Positions 1-12,550 of a stretch of 64,000 bases of DNA are shown in pieces. Position numbers and translations under genes: made by a program. The notes under the pieces are model-generated. The model saw only the letters and a program-made list of their open reading frames with translations, was not told the origin of the DNA and searched no databases. Each line of letters opens with the position of its first letter. The stretch's first letter is position 1. Origin of the DNA: Deuterostichococcus epilithicus (Eukaryota > Chlorophyta > Trebouxiophyceae > Prasiolales > Stichococcaceae); the NCBI GenBank assembly GCA_033439295.1, contig JAVTLE010000007.1, positions 1,116,001 to 1,180,000 on the forward strand. The letters are read 5' to 3'.

Positions 1-1537
1 TCGGACTGCCTGCAACCTGACACAAAATGCAAGCATGCGCTCAGCAGGTAGCGGGATGGCATCAACAAGCGTCCCATTGTCTGCACTCCGACATAGGGCA
101 GATATCACCCGTTGATGGGTAGGGTGTCTGATGACGGGGAGGGCGCAGCATGCCCCACTACTTGAAGGTTGGCAGCAGAGTTCGCTTTTCGGTGACGCAT
201 CAAAGGAAAGGACTTGCCCATGTCAAATGTAATCAGTCTTGGTATGGGGCCTTACCGAATTGAACACGAAGGCTGCCGCCAGCCAGGGGGCGCAGCCCCA
301 GGCGAGGATGAAGCCCACGGTAGCTGTGTGCCGCAGCACCGGGGGTGTTAATTCCTCCACTGCATGGGCAGGGTCACAACAGACAATGGAATGCGAGCTA
401 TAGACGCAGAAGACGGAGCAACCTGTAATGCATAATGCACAGACGGAGGCTGTTCAAACATCAGGTATCTTTGCAGTTGTGATGGCATGTCACTCAACTG
501 ACACTGACGCCTGCATACCAGATACTGGCAACAGCGCACTTTCGATCATCAGGCCCCATGGACCCACGAGAAAGAAGAAGCAAGCTGAAGGGACCGCCAG
601 GAGGCCGGTCCACCTGCATGCGCAATATCCCTGCTGTGCAACAGCGATATCGGAATCGTGCATCAACCCCGTATCGCCCGCAGCCAAACTCATCCCTTGG
701 TCGCCGCAGAACAACGTGTATCCCGTCATGACATGCATGAGCGGGCAGTGCGGCCTGACAATTTCAAGGCGTCCGTTCAGGGCAGCAATGACGTCAGTTT
801 AAAAGACATCAATCGTCCTGACGCACCAGTTGAGGTATGTGTATGTGAGCGGCCTCACAGCCGTCCCAAAGACCTGGAGGGTGCATGCCGCCAGCAGTGC
901 GGTGGCGCACCCGACCACCTGCACGACCAGGTTGGTCCGGAGGACCTCGCCCCCGGCAATAATCTGCAAAGCAGAATGCTGCACAGCTTCAGCACAAAAA
1001 TCGCCAGCGCAAGTGCGCATATATAGGTGCACCATTGCAGCTAGGCACAGACACGCAAGCATTGGAGACGATCCATGTGTGCCGGGGTAAGAAGCAGCTT
1101 TCAGCAACCGCCTGCACGCACTTGAATCGAGGACAGGCTGATGCACATGTACCATGCGGCAGCCGCACAGTACCTGCAGCAGGACGACGGTGGCGGCGAC
1201 GGCCAGCCACTCCGGGGCGGCGCCAACCTCCTGGCGGAACACCATTGCGATGCCGGCATCCACTCGTAAGCAGCCGGCAAGCGCGGCGGCGCTGCCAGAA
1301 ATTGGTGCCAGTGCCCTAGCACACGCCTCAGCTGCAGGCGTAAGCACTATCAGTCCAAAGCATCAAGCTCCGATACAGGCACGGGCTATATACATGTACG
1401 TAGTAAGACATGAGCATCTCGCTGTGCAAGCACATCAGGGCGCACTGGACTGAGGCCAGCGAGCAGGCAGGGGGACCAGCTCGAGAGCAAAACAGAAGCA
1501 CCCACGGCACGAGCTTGTCAGGAGGTCTATGCAGCAT
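1..1537 (-). CDS. Unidentified polytopic membrane protein, partial at the left edge
   Basis: Exons inferred on the minus strand: 1400-1537 (start ATG at 1537, MLHRPPDKL), 1174-1326, 874-963, an unresolved exon somewhere in 640-870, 519-613, 256-359 and 1-16, where the gene runs off the window. Phases agree across the first three exons and across the last three. The product is hydrophobic: several stretches look like membrane helices, such as WLAVAATVVLL, VVGCATALLAACTL, ACFFFLVGPWGLMIESALL and TVGFILAWGCAPWLAAAF. I do not recognise the family. The C-terminal half, with a GLMHD motif in an open frame just before the last helices, faintly recalls MBOAT/wax-synthase proteins, but that is speculation. 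The hydrophobic exons and good splice sites make a real gene likely; the function is unknown. Confidence 0.45.
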
Positions 1538-3239
1538 TGCTGCTATCTTACCATAAATGGTCAGGGTAGATAGGCGGCTGAACCACAGAATGATCCTGCG
1601 TAGCGCCGCTGCGGGTTGCAGGACCCTGCTCAGGCTCTGCTGGGGAGCGTGGCGATGTGACATCAATGCCCTCATCTGACGAACGAATGGTCAACGCAGT
1701 TAACGACACATGGTGCGAGATTCTAGATGCAGCTCGGCGAACACCATACCAGCTTGGCGGACACCAGCGCGGTTCACACCATTGCATATATGCAGGTCCG
1801 TACCTTGGGGCTGTGGCGAGGCTAATTTAATAAATGCAGCGGTTGGTAAATTCGGATTGCGTCGTTCATTACTCCTGAACCTGCTGCGGCTGTCATCTCC
1901 AATCATGGCCGTCACTGGTGCGGACCTTAGCGGCATGTGGCGTCCACTCATAGCTTTCGGCAGGGTACGCTGTACACACAGTTTACATCAATGCCAGAAG
2001 CGCATATGGTCAACTTCAACCAACAGCACATCGTGTATCATGTCGTAGTCTGCTGCATGGCCATCCAACGACAGGCAAGGCTGCGTGGACTGATGGGTCT
2101 AGTTGCATTTTCTCGATTTATACATTGGTTGCTTTGATATTATGAAGATTTGACAGCCACCTGCTGCCGCCGTATGAACAGCCGCACCTGAGATGGGACA
2201 GCAATGGTCTTTGTCTGACCTGCATGGTCGCAACACCGGCATTTACTGCTCAAAACTTCATCGTGGAGAATTTTTTTCTTTCCTTCCTTTCTCGCATGCA
2301 GAAGTGTTATTTGACGCATGCAGCACATACCATTCTGTACGAAACCCGCTGCCGCCCTCCATCCGACGCACGGCTGCATTGCTGGCAAAAGAGGAGCGTG
2401 CCCACCAAAGCAGCTCTAAGAGACAACGGGGTTTTAGAACTTGATTTCTTAGGTCAATCGAAGAAATGCTCTCAGTAAGCAGCGATTGCAAGCTCTGGCC
2501 GCATGCAGGATCCTGCTTCGAATACGTTCGCCAAACCTTTTGGATCCGAAGCTTTCAGCGAGCGCAGCGGCAGTGATGATATGACCTCAATTGCATCGAT
2601 GAACAACGCACCCAGTGCGGCTCTCGAGCTGCAACGCAAGCGGAGAGGAAGCGTCGTGCAGACGCTCCCTCTTCTCTATCACCGATTTGCAGCTCCCCTC
2701 CCGTTCAGTGCTTGTGCAGCGGCTACCGCTTGAATGACCCCCGAGTAAGGGCTCCAAGCGAGGGTCACAAAGCCCAACGCCTGGACAGGGCAAGTGCGCT
2801 CAGGCGAGGCTCGGATAGAGGGCGGAGATGCCCACCTAAACCTCTCAATTGGGAAAAGCACACCGCACAGGGAATTGGTGCAACATGCATGGCCCATCCA
2901 TATGGCCCTTCATCTACCTAGGTATCTGCCGCCATGGCAAAGACTGGCTGAGATGCAGCTGGACTTGAGCCCACAGGGAGATGCTGTGAGATACTGATAG
3001 GAGTACGAATGCGACTTGCACGGTTTTCACGAACTGCCCAACAACTCGTTCTCAAGGCTCGGCACAGAAATGCCGGTCAAGAATCTCAGCACCGTCTGGC
3101 AAAGCCACGCGTGCACAGTTGAACGCAGTGCAGGCCAACGGCCGATGCCCAAACTGCATGTTCCGCCCAGCCAAAGCAATGTCGCCGGCCCGATTCCTTA
3201 TGCGTATGCATCTGGGCCGCCCCGCACGGCGGTCTCGAA
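1538..3239. other. Intergenic stretch without a recognised gene
   Basis: Lies between the start of the membrane-protein gene and the stop codon of the CDKG-like kinase. Open frames here are short, have no recognisable motifs and do not join across plausible splice sites. It should hold the promoter of the left gene and the 3' untranslated region of the kinase. I see no RNA gene or mobile element. Confidence 0.4.
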
Positions 3240-6200
3240 TCACTTGGGAAAGCTGAAGATGCCGCCGGCCTCCTGGGCCTTGCCTAGCGCCGCGCGGCGG
3301 CCGTCCACGATGCGCGGATCGGGCGACGCCTGCTGGTGCGCCCGCATCTTGTCCTGCCGCGAGGGGAAGGTCGGCATGAGCGCCTTGTCCTTTGCTTGTG
3401 GCCCCTCCTTGAACCTGCGGCCATGAAGCACATGAGAACTGTTTCAGCACCATTTGCGACACAGTGCGTTCCACGCAGACTGGGAGCAACGAAGGCACTC
3501 AGCACCAGCGAGCAGTGCCGCAGGCGCTGGAAGGCCCCCCAGCCTGTGCCGTGCCGAAATGATACTGCTGACAAGAAGCACACTTTCAAATCGGGTGCGG
3601 CGCACCAGTCGTGCACGAGCGCCTCCTTGGCGGTGATGCGGCGGGAGGGGTCCAGCGTCAGCAGCCGGTTGAGCAGGTCGAAGCCGGCGTCCGACAGCCC
3701 GGCCGCGCCGCCCAGCGCCCCTGGCGCTGGGAACTTGGTGCGCAGCAGGTTGTACGGCTGTGACGGGAATTTGATCTGCGCGTGCACAAAGTCGCAGTGT
3801 CGGTGACGTTGTCAGGCGGGCCTGACGGATGTCGACCGATGGCACAGCATGCCGCGGTCAGCTCAGGCACAGCGCGGCAGTAGCTGCGAAGTGTTAAGCT
3901 GCTCAAGAGCTGTCCAGGGTGAAATGGGTGCAGCCACCAGGGCGCCGCAAAGTACCGGGCACGCGAGCATTGCTGCGGCAGGCTCCGCACAACACAGTGC
4001 AACTCCACCCTGCGCAGCGCCGAGCTCGGCCGCGCTGTGTTCCACATAGATTCTTCTTCAACGAGGAGCCTTGCAGGGGCAGCGACTCGCCTTGGCGGCA
4101 TTGGGAAGCTTGGAGAGGCCGGGCCAGATCTTCTCGTTGGGCGAGCCCAGCAGCTTGAAGATCTTGTCCAGCTGGTCCAGCTCGCTGCGGCCGTCGAACA
4201 GCACCTGCACCCGGCGGCATGAGTTGCATCATTAGAAGGCTGCAAGCTCGGGGTTTGTACAGCATCAGCAAATTGCAGAGCAAAATCATCGCAGCGAGCA
4301 AAATTGATGGCTGGGCCATTGATGCTGGCGCACCTTCTTCGTCAGCAGCTCCGCCATGATGCAGCCCAGGGACCACATGTCGACCGCCGTTGAGTACTCT
4401 TTCGCGCCTGCAGACCGCGGCACCAGTACAAGGAGCAGTCAGAAAGAAACTTCGGAGGGTTTGTGGAAGCTCAGGCGTTGCGCAGCGACACGGGCGGCGG
4501 CGGGCGTCAAACGCATGCCGACAGAGCTCGGAGTGCAATGGGTGTGAGCGACCGCGCAGCGTTGTACACAGCTCCAACAGGTGCTGACGCAGGCTGGAGG
4601 CGGCGGCGAGGTGCAGCGGGTACTGCCAACATTGCGGCGCACAAGTCAGTTGGTAGCGACGGGAAACAAGGATGCAAATGTGGGGCGCACCCAGCAGCAG
4701 CTCTGGGCAGCGGTACCACAGGGTAACCACCATGTGGGTGTAGGCCTGCAGCGGCGAGCCGTACTGCCGCGCCAGCCCGAAGTCGCAGATCTGCACCCGA
4801 GCACACATACGCATGATGGAGCCATGGTCGCGTGCTCTCGTCACAGCCTGAGCAGGCGGAAGCCCGAGCAGGCGGAAGCCCGGGCCGGGAACAAGCGTCG
4901 CAGGTGCATGATGGCGACCAGATGCGAATGCAACGCCACTACCAAGACATAACGATGCTGCCCTGTGGAGGGGCTGGCAAATGATTAGGCCCAAAGCTTG
5001 TTCCTGATGCACAGAGATGGGGCCTGATGGTAAAACTCGACACGCCTTAAGCTCCCCGCAGCTGTTGTACAGGATGTTGGAAGTCTTGAGGTCGCGGTGC
5101 AGCACCCAGTTGTCGTGCAGGTACTCAATGCCGTCAAACAGCTGGAACATCAGCGTCTTCGTCTGCACGCGGCACGCGAGCCACCGTCACACCTTCTGCT
5201 CGACACCAGCGCTTTGACCAGGCGTTGAAACACAGGCATGCACACACCAGCAGCAATGGCAGATGCGCAATCCCACGGGCACACATGTGTGCGGACGCTT
5301 GCCCTGCTGGCTCGTGCACCGAGTTCATAGAGATTACGGGGCCGCACAAAGCCTGTCCTCACCTCGGCGATGGAAAAGGGCTGCGGCATGTCCTCCATGA
5401 GCTGCTTCAGGTCGTGCTCCATGAACTCCATGACCATGAACATGCTGTCCAGGCTCTTTCCCACCACCACCTGTACAATCGGCACGGGAGACTGTAAGTA
5501 TCAAGCAATCCTCTGACTGTTCCGCAGACTGCGAGCCTGTACTGTTGCTCGCCCACCATGCCGCAAACGACTGCCATGCTGAAATTCACTGCAGTTTGCG
5601 GTGCAGAGTTTGTGTTCGAATTGTGTTCGAAAGCAAAGGTGCTGCCCAAGCACCAGGGCTGTGCAATGGCATGATGCATTTCGCAAGGTATGCATACTGC
5701 TGCTCGAAGACGTTCACACCCGTGCTGCAACTCTGGGGACATCTGGAAGCCAGCTTGCAGCTTGTGATGCCATGCAGAGTATGTGATAGGAGGAACGCAC
5801 CTCGGATACGTCCACGATGGCGGCGTGGTGGAAGGACAGCAGGATGTTGACCTCTCGGATGGCCGTCAGCGGGAAACCGTCGCGCTCCTTGTCCATCTTG
5901 ACCTGGGGTCATGAACATCGCACGGTGATCAGATTCAGAGGTGCCTGAACCTCGAGTCACAGGCGAGACATTCAAATGGAGACCACACACTGGCTGCTTG
6001 TCTGTGGCTGCAACAGCGGCTGCACTGCACCTGGCAGCGTTGGGAGTGGCATGGGAGGCTGCCGAAGGAGCCGGGTCACCCTGATGAAGGCACCCTGATG
6101 AAGGGGTTTAGGGTTCAAGGCGGCGCAGCCCTTCTTCATTAATTTTCACCTTTTTGAGGGCCACAATGCGGCCGGTGGTCTTTTCTCGGGCGCGGTACAC

Positions 6201-9200
6201 GATGCCGTAGGTGCCCTCGCTGATGCGGTTCAGCCGCTCGAACTCCTCCACGCTGCGGCACTCCTGAAGCATGGACACCCCCCTGCGAATAGCAGAGGGG
6301 GTCGCTTACATCAGGAACCGTGCGGAGGTCTGCCGCCTCGTCAGGCCAGTTTCAGCTCTCTGCCGACATCTGTGCAAATGTCAGCAAAGGACCCATCTGC
6401 GCTGAGCCTTCCAGAACTGCACTCGGAAAGCCAAAGTCAACGAAATGCGGGCACCGGCAGCACTCAGCTCCTGTCTGAACGGTTGCAGGAGGGCCAAGGA
6501 GGGCACCTGACGGGGGCGGGGGCGCCCTCCTCGCCGTCCGACTCGCTGGCGGCGCCGTCCGAGGCGGGGCGGCTGGCCTCCTCGCCGCCCTCGAGGCTGG
6601 CCAGCTCCCGCGCGTTCAGCTGCGCCACGGCCGCCTCCGCCTCCGCCGCTGTCTCGCCGCCCTGCCGGAGGTGCAGGTGAGTGAGGGTTACTGCAGGTCC
6701 AAGGGACTGCATTGTTGCTGCTGGCCAGCTTCTGCGCACTGGGCGCTGCGACTACCGCATTTCCTTCTGCCAGCCATCTGCCTGCCCTGCGGCGGCCCAC
6801 ATGGGCAGCGTGACTGGGGCCAACGCAAAGGGGCAGCATCGACTCAGCAGACCAAGCCGCGGAGCGGTCACTTCGAACAACATAGCAGCAGCCTGCTTCC
6901 ATGCCGCCGCTGCCATTCCCCCTGCCGCACCGCCATGACACGCTGCAGCCACAAGTCCGTCACCATAGGTTTTTGAAAAAGCATGCAGCATTCCCCCAAA
7001 AACAGCAGTTGCTGCTCCTACCGTGGCCTTGTCGTTGGCGATTTCCTCCTCGTGCCAGCGGCTCTTGCCGCCAACACCGCCGCTGCCGTCCTCCAGCGAT
7101 GCCTCCGAGGCCGCATCTTCATCACCGCGCGGCGCTGCGGCTGCTGTGGGCCGCGGCGCAGGCACCCGCGCGACCGCCTGCGGAGGCGACCCCTCGTCTG
7201 CAGGCACGAAACAGGTGTTGTGGCGCATCAAGACGTATTGCAACTCGTGTGTACTGGTGTCATCGCTCTCCAAAGTCCATGCATTGTTGGCAGTGTTCTC
7301 GATGCTCTCGGGCATCCTATCTACTTCTGCACTGGGGTGGTTTGCAGGGCAGTCGCTCAGAGAGGCGACCAGCAGCATCGTGGGATCCAAGCAGGGCTGT
7401 GTCCCTGCNCCCCCCCCCTCCTCCCCACAGGGTTTAGGCACCATCAAGCACCAAGGGATATGGCCCAGTCAGCTGCAAACCCTCTGAGCCGGACGGCGAC
7501 GCCTTCATGGCGGCCGGCGCCGTTGGGTCGAAGTCCAGACCATCGGCCGCCATGGTCGCCTGGAAGTCTGCCAGCTCCGCCGCCGCGATGTCCGCCGCAG
7601 AGCGTGGCGGCTGCGCCGACGGGGGTCGGGCGAGCGAGCTGCCGGGCCGAGGCGCCGGACTGACTGGCGCTGAGCCGCGAGCGCCGATGGCGCTGCTCGG
7701 CCGGCTCGGCGGGCTGGTGCCGCGCGCTGCGGGTCGGCCGCCGCCGCGGCGGCGCTGCCGCGGTGGTCCAGCGCGCCGCTCGAGCCAGCGCCCTCTTGCC
7801 GCCGCAGCGCCGCGGTGCGCAGGCCCTGCAGCTCGCTACCGGGCGTCAGGACCGCCGGCAGGTCTGCGGCGGCTGCGGCTGCCTTCAATGCTGGGGAGGC
7901 GTCCCTGTCGACGCCCGTCGCCTCACTGTGCTCCCTGCCGCGCTGCCTACCGCTGAGCCTGCCGCCGTCCCTGCCGCCATCGCGACCCCTGCTCCTGCCG
8001 CGTTCCCCACCACCTCCCTGGGGGTCATCACCAACATCGCCGCCGGCCTCTGGCGGCGCTGCACCGCGCCACACGATGGGCTCGTGCCGGGCGCGCTTGG
8101 CGGGCGCGTTTGCCGCTGGCAGCTCGCCGNCTTCAGCGGACGACGGCGAGTCTGCCGCCGCCGCCGCGTCATCCGCGTCCCCTGGGTCGTCGTCCACCCA
8201 GCGCCCCTTCCGCTTGCCCTCCGCAACTGCAAGGTTGACAGGTATGATCATGTGTCAGGTTTGACGAATTTGGCATGCAGAAGCCAGTGTGTGCGAGGCG
8301 CTGCCGCTGACAAGCCCGGTCGACATCAGGACTCATTTTGAGTGACGAGTCGGCAATCTTACGTGCTGTACGGATGACGCCAAAGTGTGCTACAGCTCAC
8401 CGGGTGGAGGCGAGTCATCCGCCGCAGCCAGCCGCGCCGCTGCGGCGTCACGTGCGGTGCGCTCCCGGACCAGCCTCGCCGCATCGGCGACGAGGCTGCT
8501 GTGCCGCAGACCGCTGGCGTCTGAGGACGGGGGGCGGCCGCCCGGAGGGGTGGACCTGCCTGAGAGGGGCTCCTGAGAGGCAGAGGCGCGCCCGGGCGGG
8601 CCCAAGGGGCTGCGGACGCCAGATGCTGAGGCAGGACGTGCCAGCTCCCGCCCGCTGCGGTCCCTGCGGAATGGAGGAAAGGATGCAGCCTTTCTGTGAG
8701 GTGCTAGGGAGTTGAACGACTGCCTTTTCCGGCTCCAGCTTGCAGCATGGCGTGCTGGACGCGCCGATGGAATATGGCTTGTGGTGAGCAGCACACCGTG
8801 CATGCAACAGAGTGCGACAGGGTAGTTGCTGGTGAACGACAGGGCAGCGTCTTCCATTGCAAGGTTCAGAGGAAAGAAGGTTGTGCGTAGTATGCTTGTG
8901 CGCAGATTTTAGAAACTACAGAGCATGCTCAGTGAATCACAGCCGCACCTGTCACGGTCGCGTCCCTCCTGCCTGTGCCATGCCCCGTGGGTATCACGGC
9001 CCCTGTGGCGGCAGAAGAGCAACAGGTTGTCGGGTCTGTCAACGCAGCATCATATGAGGGATGCAGTCGTCCAGTCTGCGATCAGGACTGTGCCCGCCTG
9101 ACTGTCAACTGTCAACTGTCAGATGTAGTACCAGCCGCACCTGTCCGCAAATTCGCTGCCACCTCTGCGCGTGTCAGAGCCCCTGTCACGCTGCCAGCTG

Positions 9201-9325
9201 CCGCCGTACTGCTGCTGGCTGCTGCGACCCGGGGCCCCGGCCGAAGGCCTGCCGCCGGCGTTCATGCTGCGCTGCCCGCTGCCGCCGCGCTGTGAGCGGT
9301 CGCCCTGCTGCTCTGGGGGCGCCAT
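3240..9325 (-). CDS. CDKG: CDKG/CDK11 (PITSLRE-type) cyclin-dependent kinase
   Basis: Fourteen exons (minus): 9141-9325, 8401-8663, 7481-8226, 7022-7197, 6507-6661, 6150-6282, 5801-5902, 5363-5470, 5046-5162, 4691-4790, 4334-4407, 4091-4204, 3606-3775, 3240-3414. The N-terminal half (about 500 residues) is rich in R, S, G and D, as in CDK11/CDKG. The kinase domain follows the plant CDKG order: [18 protein letters not shown], glycine loop [12 protein letters not shown], cyclin-binding helix PLTAIRE (PITSLRE/PSTAIRE equivalent), [19 protein letters not shown]-loop [32 protein letters not shown] and a [12 protein letters not shown] tail. The family acts in the nucleus in transcription, splicing and the cell cycle. 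The introns after 5046 and 4091 use GC donors. In exon 3 the frame changes at about 7700-7790 ([10 protein letters not shown] in one frame, [12 protein letters not shown] in another), either an indel in a GC-rich run or an unseen micro-intron. The start is ATG 9325, the first in-frame ATG after an upstream stop; an extra 5' exon joined at a possible acceptor near 9357 is not excluded. Confidence 0.9.
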
Positions 9326-10047
9326 CACAGGCACGGGCGTTCCATCCTCCAAACCTACGTGTGATTATCGCAGTGCGACCGAGAGACCATTGGCCCAGGA
9401 GAGTTGACAGCTGCGCATGTGGCACGCAGCTGTCAACAAAACTCCGACCCGGCCGGCCACGTCCAAGGTGTCTCCCTCAGAAAAGTCAGAGATGGCTAGA
9501 CTGCCTCTGGCAAGATTGGCTGCTCAGAGATGGACAGAGGCCTGCAAAAGCCACCCACTCGCACAATCGGAGGTGTGAGGACGCCAGCTTTGGAGCTTCA
9601 AGAAGCTTGTTGGGCTGTGCGCTACAAAGAGGAAACCCAAGTTCGCTGAGCTGCGCAAGCAGGAAATGAAGCAGCGGGGTGCCAACAACTTCAGGTTTTT
9701 GGGCTGACTTATGCCAGCGGGAGCAAGAACGGTGAGCAAAGTCAGTTCGCGGCGTCGTGGGCTACTGTTTTGACAAAAATTCTTCATTGATTGCAACGAC
9801 CACCGCAGTTTGTCCCTCGCTAAGGTCTGAGTGCTGTACTTCGCCTGACGACAGAGGATTCCGACGCTGGCTTCGCTTGAGGGAGTGACGTCTGGACCGT
9901 AGAGCACGAATCGTGCTTGTTATCGAGTGCACGTCTGAGCTCGTCGAACGTGCTGCATTTGCCGCAGCTCAGCCGCAGGGTGCATTAGCCAAAGGGGACC
10001 CACTGTGACGAACCTTGAACAGCAGTGCCCTCACCGCTCGCCTTGCG
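9326..10047. promoter_or_regulatory. Shared upstream region of the CDKG kinase and PP6 phosphatase genes
   Basis: About 720 bases separate the two divergently read genes, so both promoters should be here. No TATA box or known operator stands out. CTGTCAACTGTCAACTGTCA near 9102-9122 is a short tandem repeat at the kinase side, inside or next to its first intron. The assignment rests on gene orientation only. Confidence 0.4.
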
Positions 10048-12402
10048 ATGGGGGTGGACCTAGACAAATGGACAGAGAAAGTCAGACGCTGCGAGTACCT
10101 GGCAGAGGACGAGCTCAAGGCTCTGTGTGAATATGTGAGTATCCTTGGCTGCGCTCGAGCTGCACGGTCGCAGGCCTCTGTGCTGAGCATGTCTGAGGCT
10201 CATCTGCTACGCAACATTGCGCAGGTGAAGGAGATACTGGTGGAAGAGTCGAATGTGCAGCCCGTCAACAGCCCCGTGACGGTGCGCATGCCGCAACTCT
10301 CAGCATGTGCGCCCAGCCTGCTGCGTTCATGCCACCTGTGCAGTGCAAAATGCTGACGTCTGCATTCCCGGACGACGCAGGTGTGCGGCGACATCCACGG
10401 GCAGTTTCACGACTTGCTAAAGCTGCTAGAGACGGGCGGGCAGCTGCCGGAAAAGTCCTACATCTTCATGGGCGACTTTGTGGACCGGGGGTGAGCTTCC
10501 GATCGAACGAACAACGTGCAACTCAACCTGCAACTGTGATTGAGTTGGCTGCAGTGCTGCCCTCCGCACACTTTCTGTATTCTTGTGTGCGGGCACAGCA
10601 TCGTCAAACATACCAGGGTGCCGCACAGCGCGCGCAGGGTGATTATCTAGCTTCACACCAGACGTTTTTCCTGGTTCTGACTGCGCAGGTACAACAGCCT
10701 GGAGGTGTTCACGCTGCTGCTGCTGCTCAAGGCGCGGTACCCGGCGAACATGACGCTGCTGCGCGGGAACCACGAGAGCCGGCAGATCACACAGGTGGGT
10801 GCTTGCAGCCAGCCACATCAGACCCTCCCGTCCACAGCATGCTCACACGGCAGCCTCTGTGCTGGGCGTGGCCCTGCAATGAGCAGGCGGGCCCATGCTG
10901 TGCCTCACGAAGCGTCCTGCGCTGTGCAGGTGTATGGCTTCTATGACGAGTGCCAACGAAAGTACGGCAACGCCAATGCCTGGCGGTATTGCACAGAGGT
11001 GTTCGACTACCTCACGCTCTCGGTGAGTGTGCCCACCGCATGCGATATGCGGCCACCTGGCCTGGAGTCTTCTGCTCCTGTCCTTCGTGATGCGCATCGC
11101 TGATCGCTCTGTGACGTGCGGCGCCTCCGCCGGCGCACTTCTCCGTGCACAGCCACCCCCGCACCGTCACTGCATCGCCCGGCTCGGCCCGGCACCCTGC
11201 TCGCACACTGTGCGCATCCTCCAGGCACCAGCACACGTCTCGCGCCCGTCGTCGATCATGCTGTGCTCTTGTGCCCCGCTCCTGCAGGCGCTCATAGACG
11301 GCCGGGTGCTGTGCGTGCACGGCGGCCTGTCACCGGACCTGCGCACACTAGACCAGGTTCGTGGCAGACACCTGCTACGTGCCCTTGCGTGCTCGACGTC
11401 CCGCACCTCATCTGTTGTTTTAGCAGCTCCAAGATACAAACTATCGCTGGTGCACACCTCGAATGAGCGCTGGGCGAGCTCTGGAAGTAGGAAGCTCGAA
11501 TTCCTGGTATTGACGCTGCAGATACGGACAATTGAGCGGGTGTGCGAGATCCCGCACGAGGGACCCTTCTGCGACCTCATGTGGTCCGACCCCGAGGACA
11601 TCGACACCTGGTGGGTGTCTCCTGCCTCTGTGCACTGCTTCTTAGATCTCGGACTGTTGGAGCTGGAAAGCATGAGCGTGTGGCTGCCACTGCTCTGCAT
11701 GTGCGGGCAGGAGCCCGCTACCAGGTCAAGCACAACTTGTAGCACTTGGCAGGCAGGGACGTCGAACCCTGGCTTCACACGTGTCTTTCCAAATTGCACC
11801 CTCCCGATTGGCGCAGGGCCGTCAGCCCGCGGGGGGCGGGCTGGCTGTTTGGCGGCCGCGTGACGGCGGAGTTCAACCGCGTCAACGGGCTGGACCTGGT
11901 GGCGCGCGCGCACCAGCTGGTGCAGGAGGGCCTCAAGTACATGTTCGCCGACAAGAGCCTGGTCACCGTGTGGTCCGCGCCAAACTACTGCTACAGGTCA
12001 GTCTTTGGCCTGCGACGGCCACTCTCGACCTGCAGGCGCCCTTGCACGATTGCGCCTCCTCTTCAGCGCCTGTGCACTGCGTGCTGGCCTTTCTCGGCAA
12101 GCACGTGGGCAGCCTGGCGCACCGACACGGCGACAGCATGGCGGCACACTTCGGCCTCGGGCATGCCGCTGCAGGCGCTGCTGCGAGGGCTGCCCCCCCT
12201 CCTCAAGTCGCTTCCTTCCAAACGCTTCTAAGTCCTGACGGCTCAGAGTTCCAACAGCGTTACGCTGCCGCGCAGGTGTGGCAACGTGGCAAGCATCCTG
12301 TGCTTCGGCGACAGCCTGGAGCGCGAGGTGAAGTACTTCACGGAGACGGAGGAGAACAGCACCATGATGGCGCCTCGCAACGCCGTGCCCTACTTCCTCT
12401 GA
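10048..12402 (+). CDS. PPP6C: Serine/threonine protein phosphatase 6 catalytic subunit (FyPP-like)
   Basis: Nine exons: 10048-10134, 10225-10281, 10381-10490, 10689-10794, 10930-11022, 11288-11356, 11522-11610, 11817-11996, 12276-12402. They add up to 918 bases, or 305 residues, the family length. All PPP metal-site motifs are present: [32 protein letters not shown] and a late histidine in [36 protein letters not shown] and the methylatable C-terminal YFL end are also kept. [20 protein letters not shown] and [20 protein letters not shown] fit PP6/FyPP rather than PP2A or PP4. It removes phosphate from Ser/Thr in cytosol and nucleus with SAPS-type regulatory subunits. All introns are GT-AG. 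The ATG at 10048 gives the expected short N-terminus. Imperfect copies of the gene's last 40 bases follow the stop codon. Confidence 0.95.
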
Positions 12403-12550
12403 GAGAAGGTGGTCCTGCGCGGGGCGAAGATCAAGGGGCACCTTGCGACGCTGTGCCGTACTTGATCTGATCCGTCGCGGCGGGGCGGGGCGAGGCGAGG
12501 CAATGCTGCCATGGTGGCGCCCCGCGACGCCGTGGCCTAATTCCATCGAT
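12361..12550 (+). repeat. Three imperfect tandem copies of the PP6 gene end
   Basis: The last coding bases (12361-12402, encoding [10 protein letters not shown] and stop) are followed by two degraded copies at about 12430-12475 and 12506-12550. All three share a core like CACC/GCC-ATGNTGGCGCC-NCGCNACGC-GTG-CCTA and G-rich spacers. Copies 2 and 3 resemble each other also downstream of the core. The unit is about 75 bases. They lie in the 3' flank and are not expected to be translated. Confidence 0.7.

Noticed and set aside
1-1537. Wax synthase/MBOAT identification
   Set aside because: Only a GLMHD motif and general hydrophobicity point that way; no full family pattern was seen.
9119-9352. Start of the kinase at 9352
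   Set aside because: The codon there is TTG. The first in-frame ATG is at 9325, and an AG acceptor near 9357 means an upstream exon is also possible.
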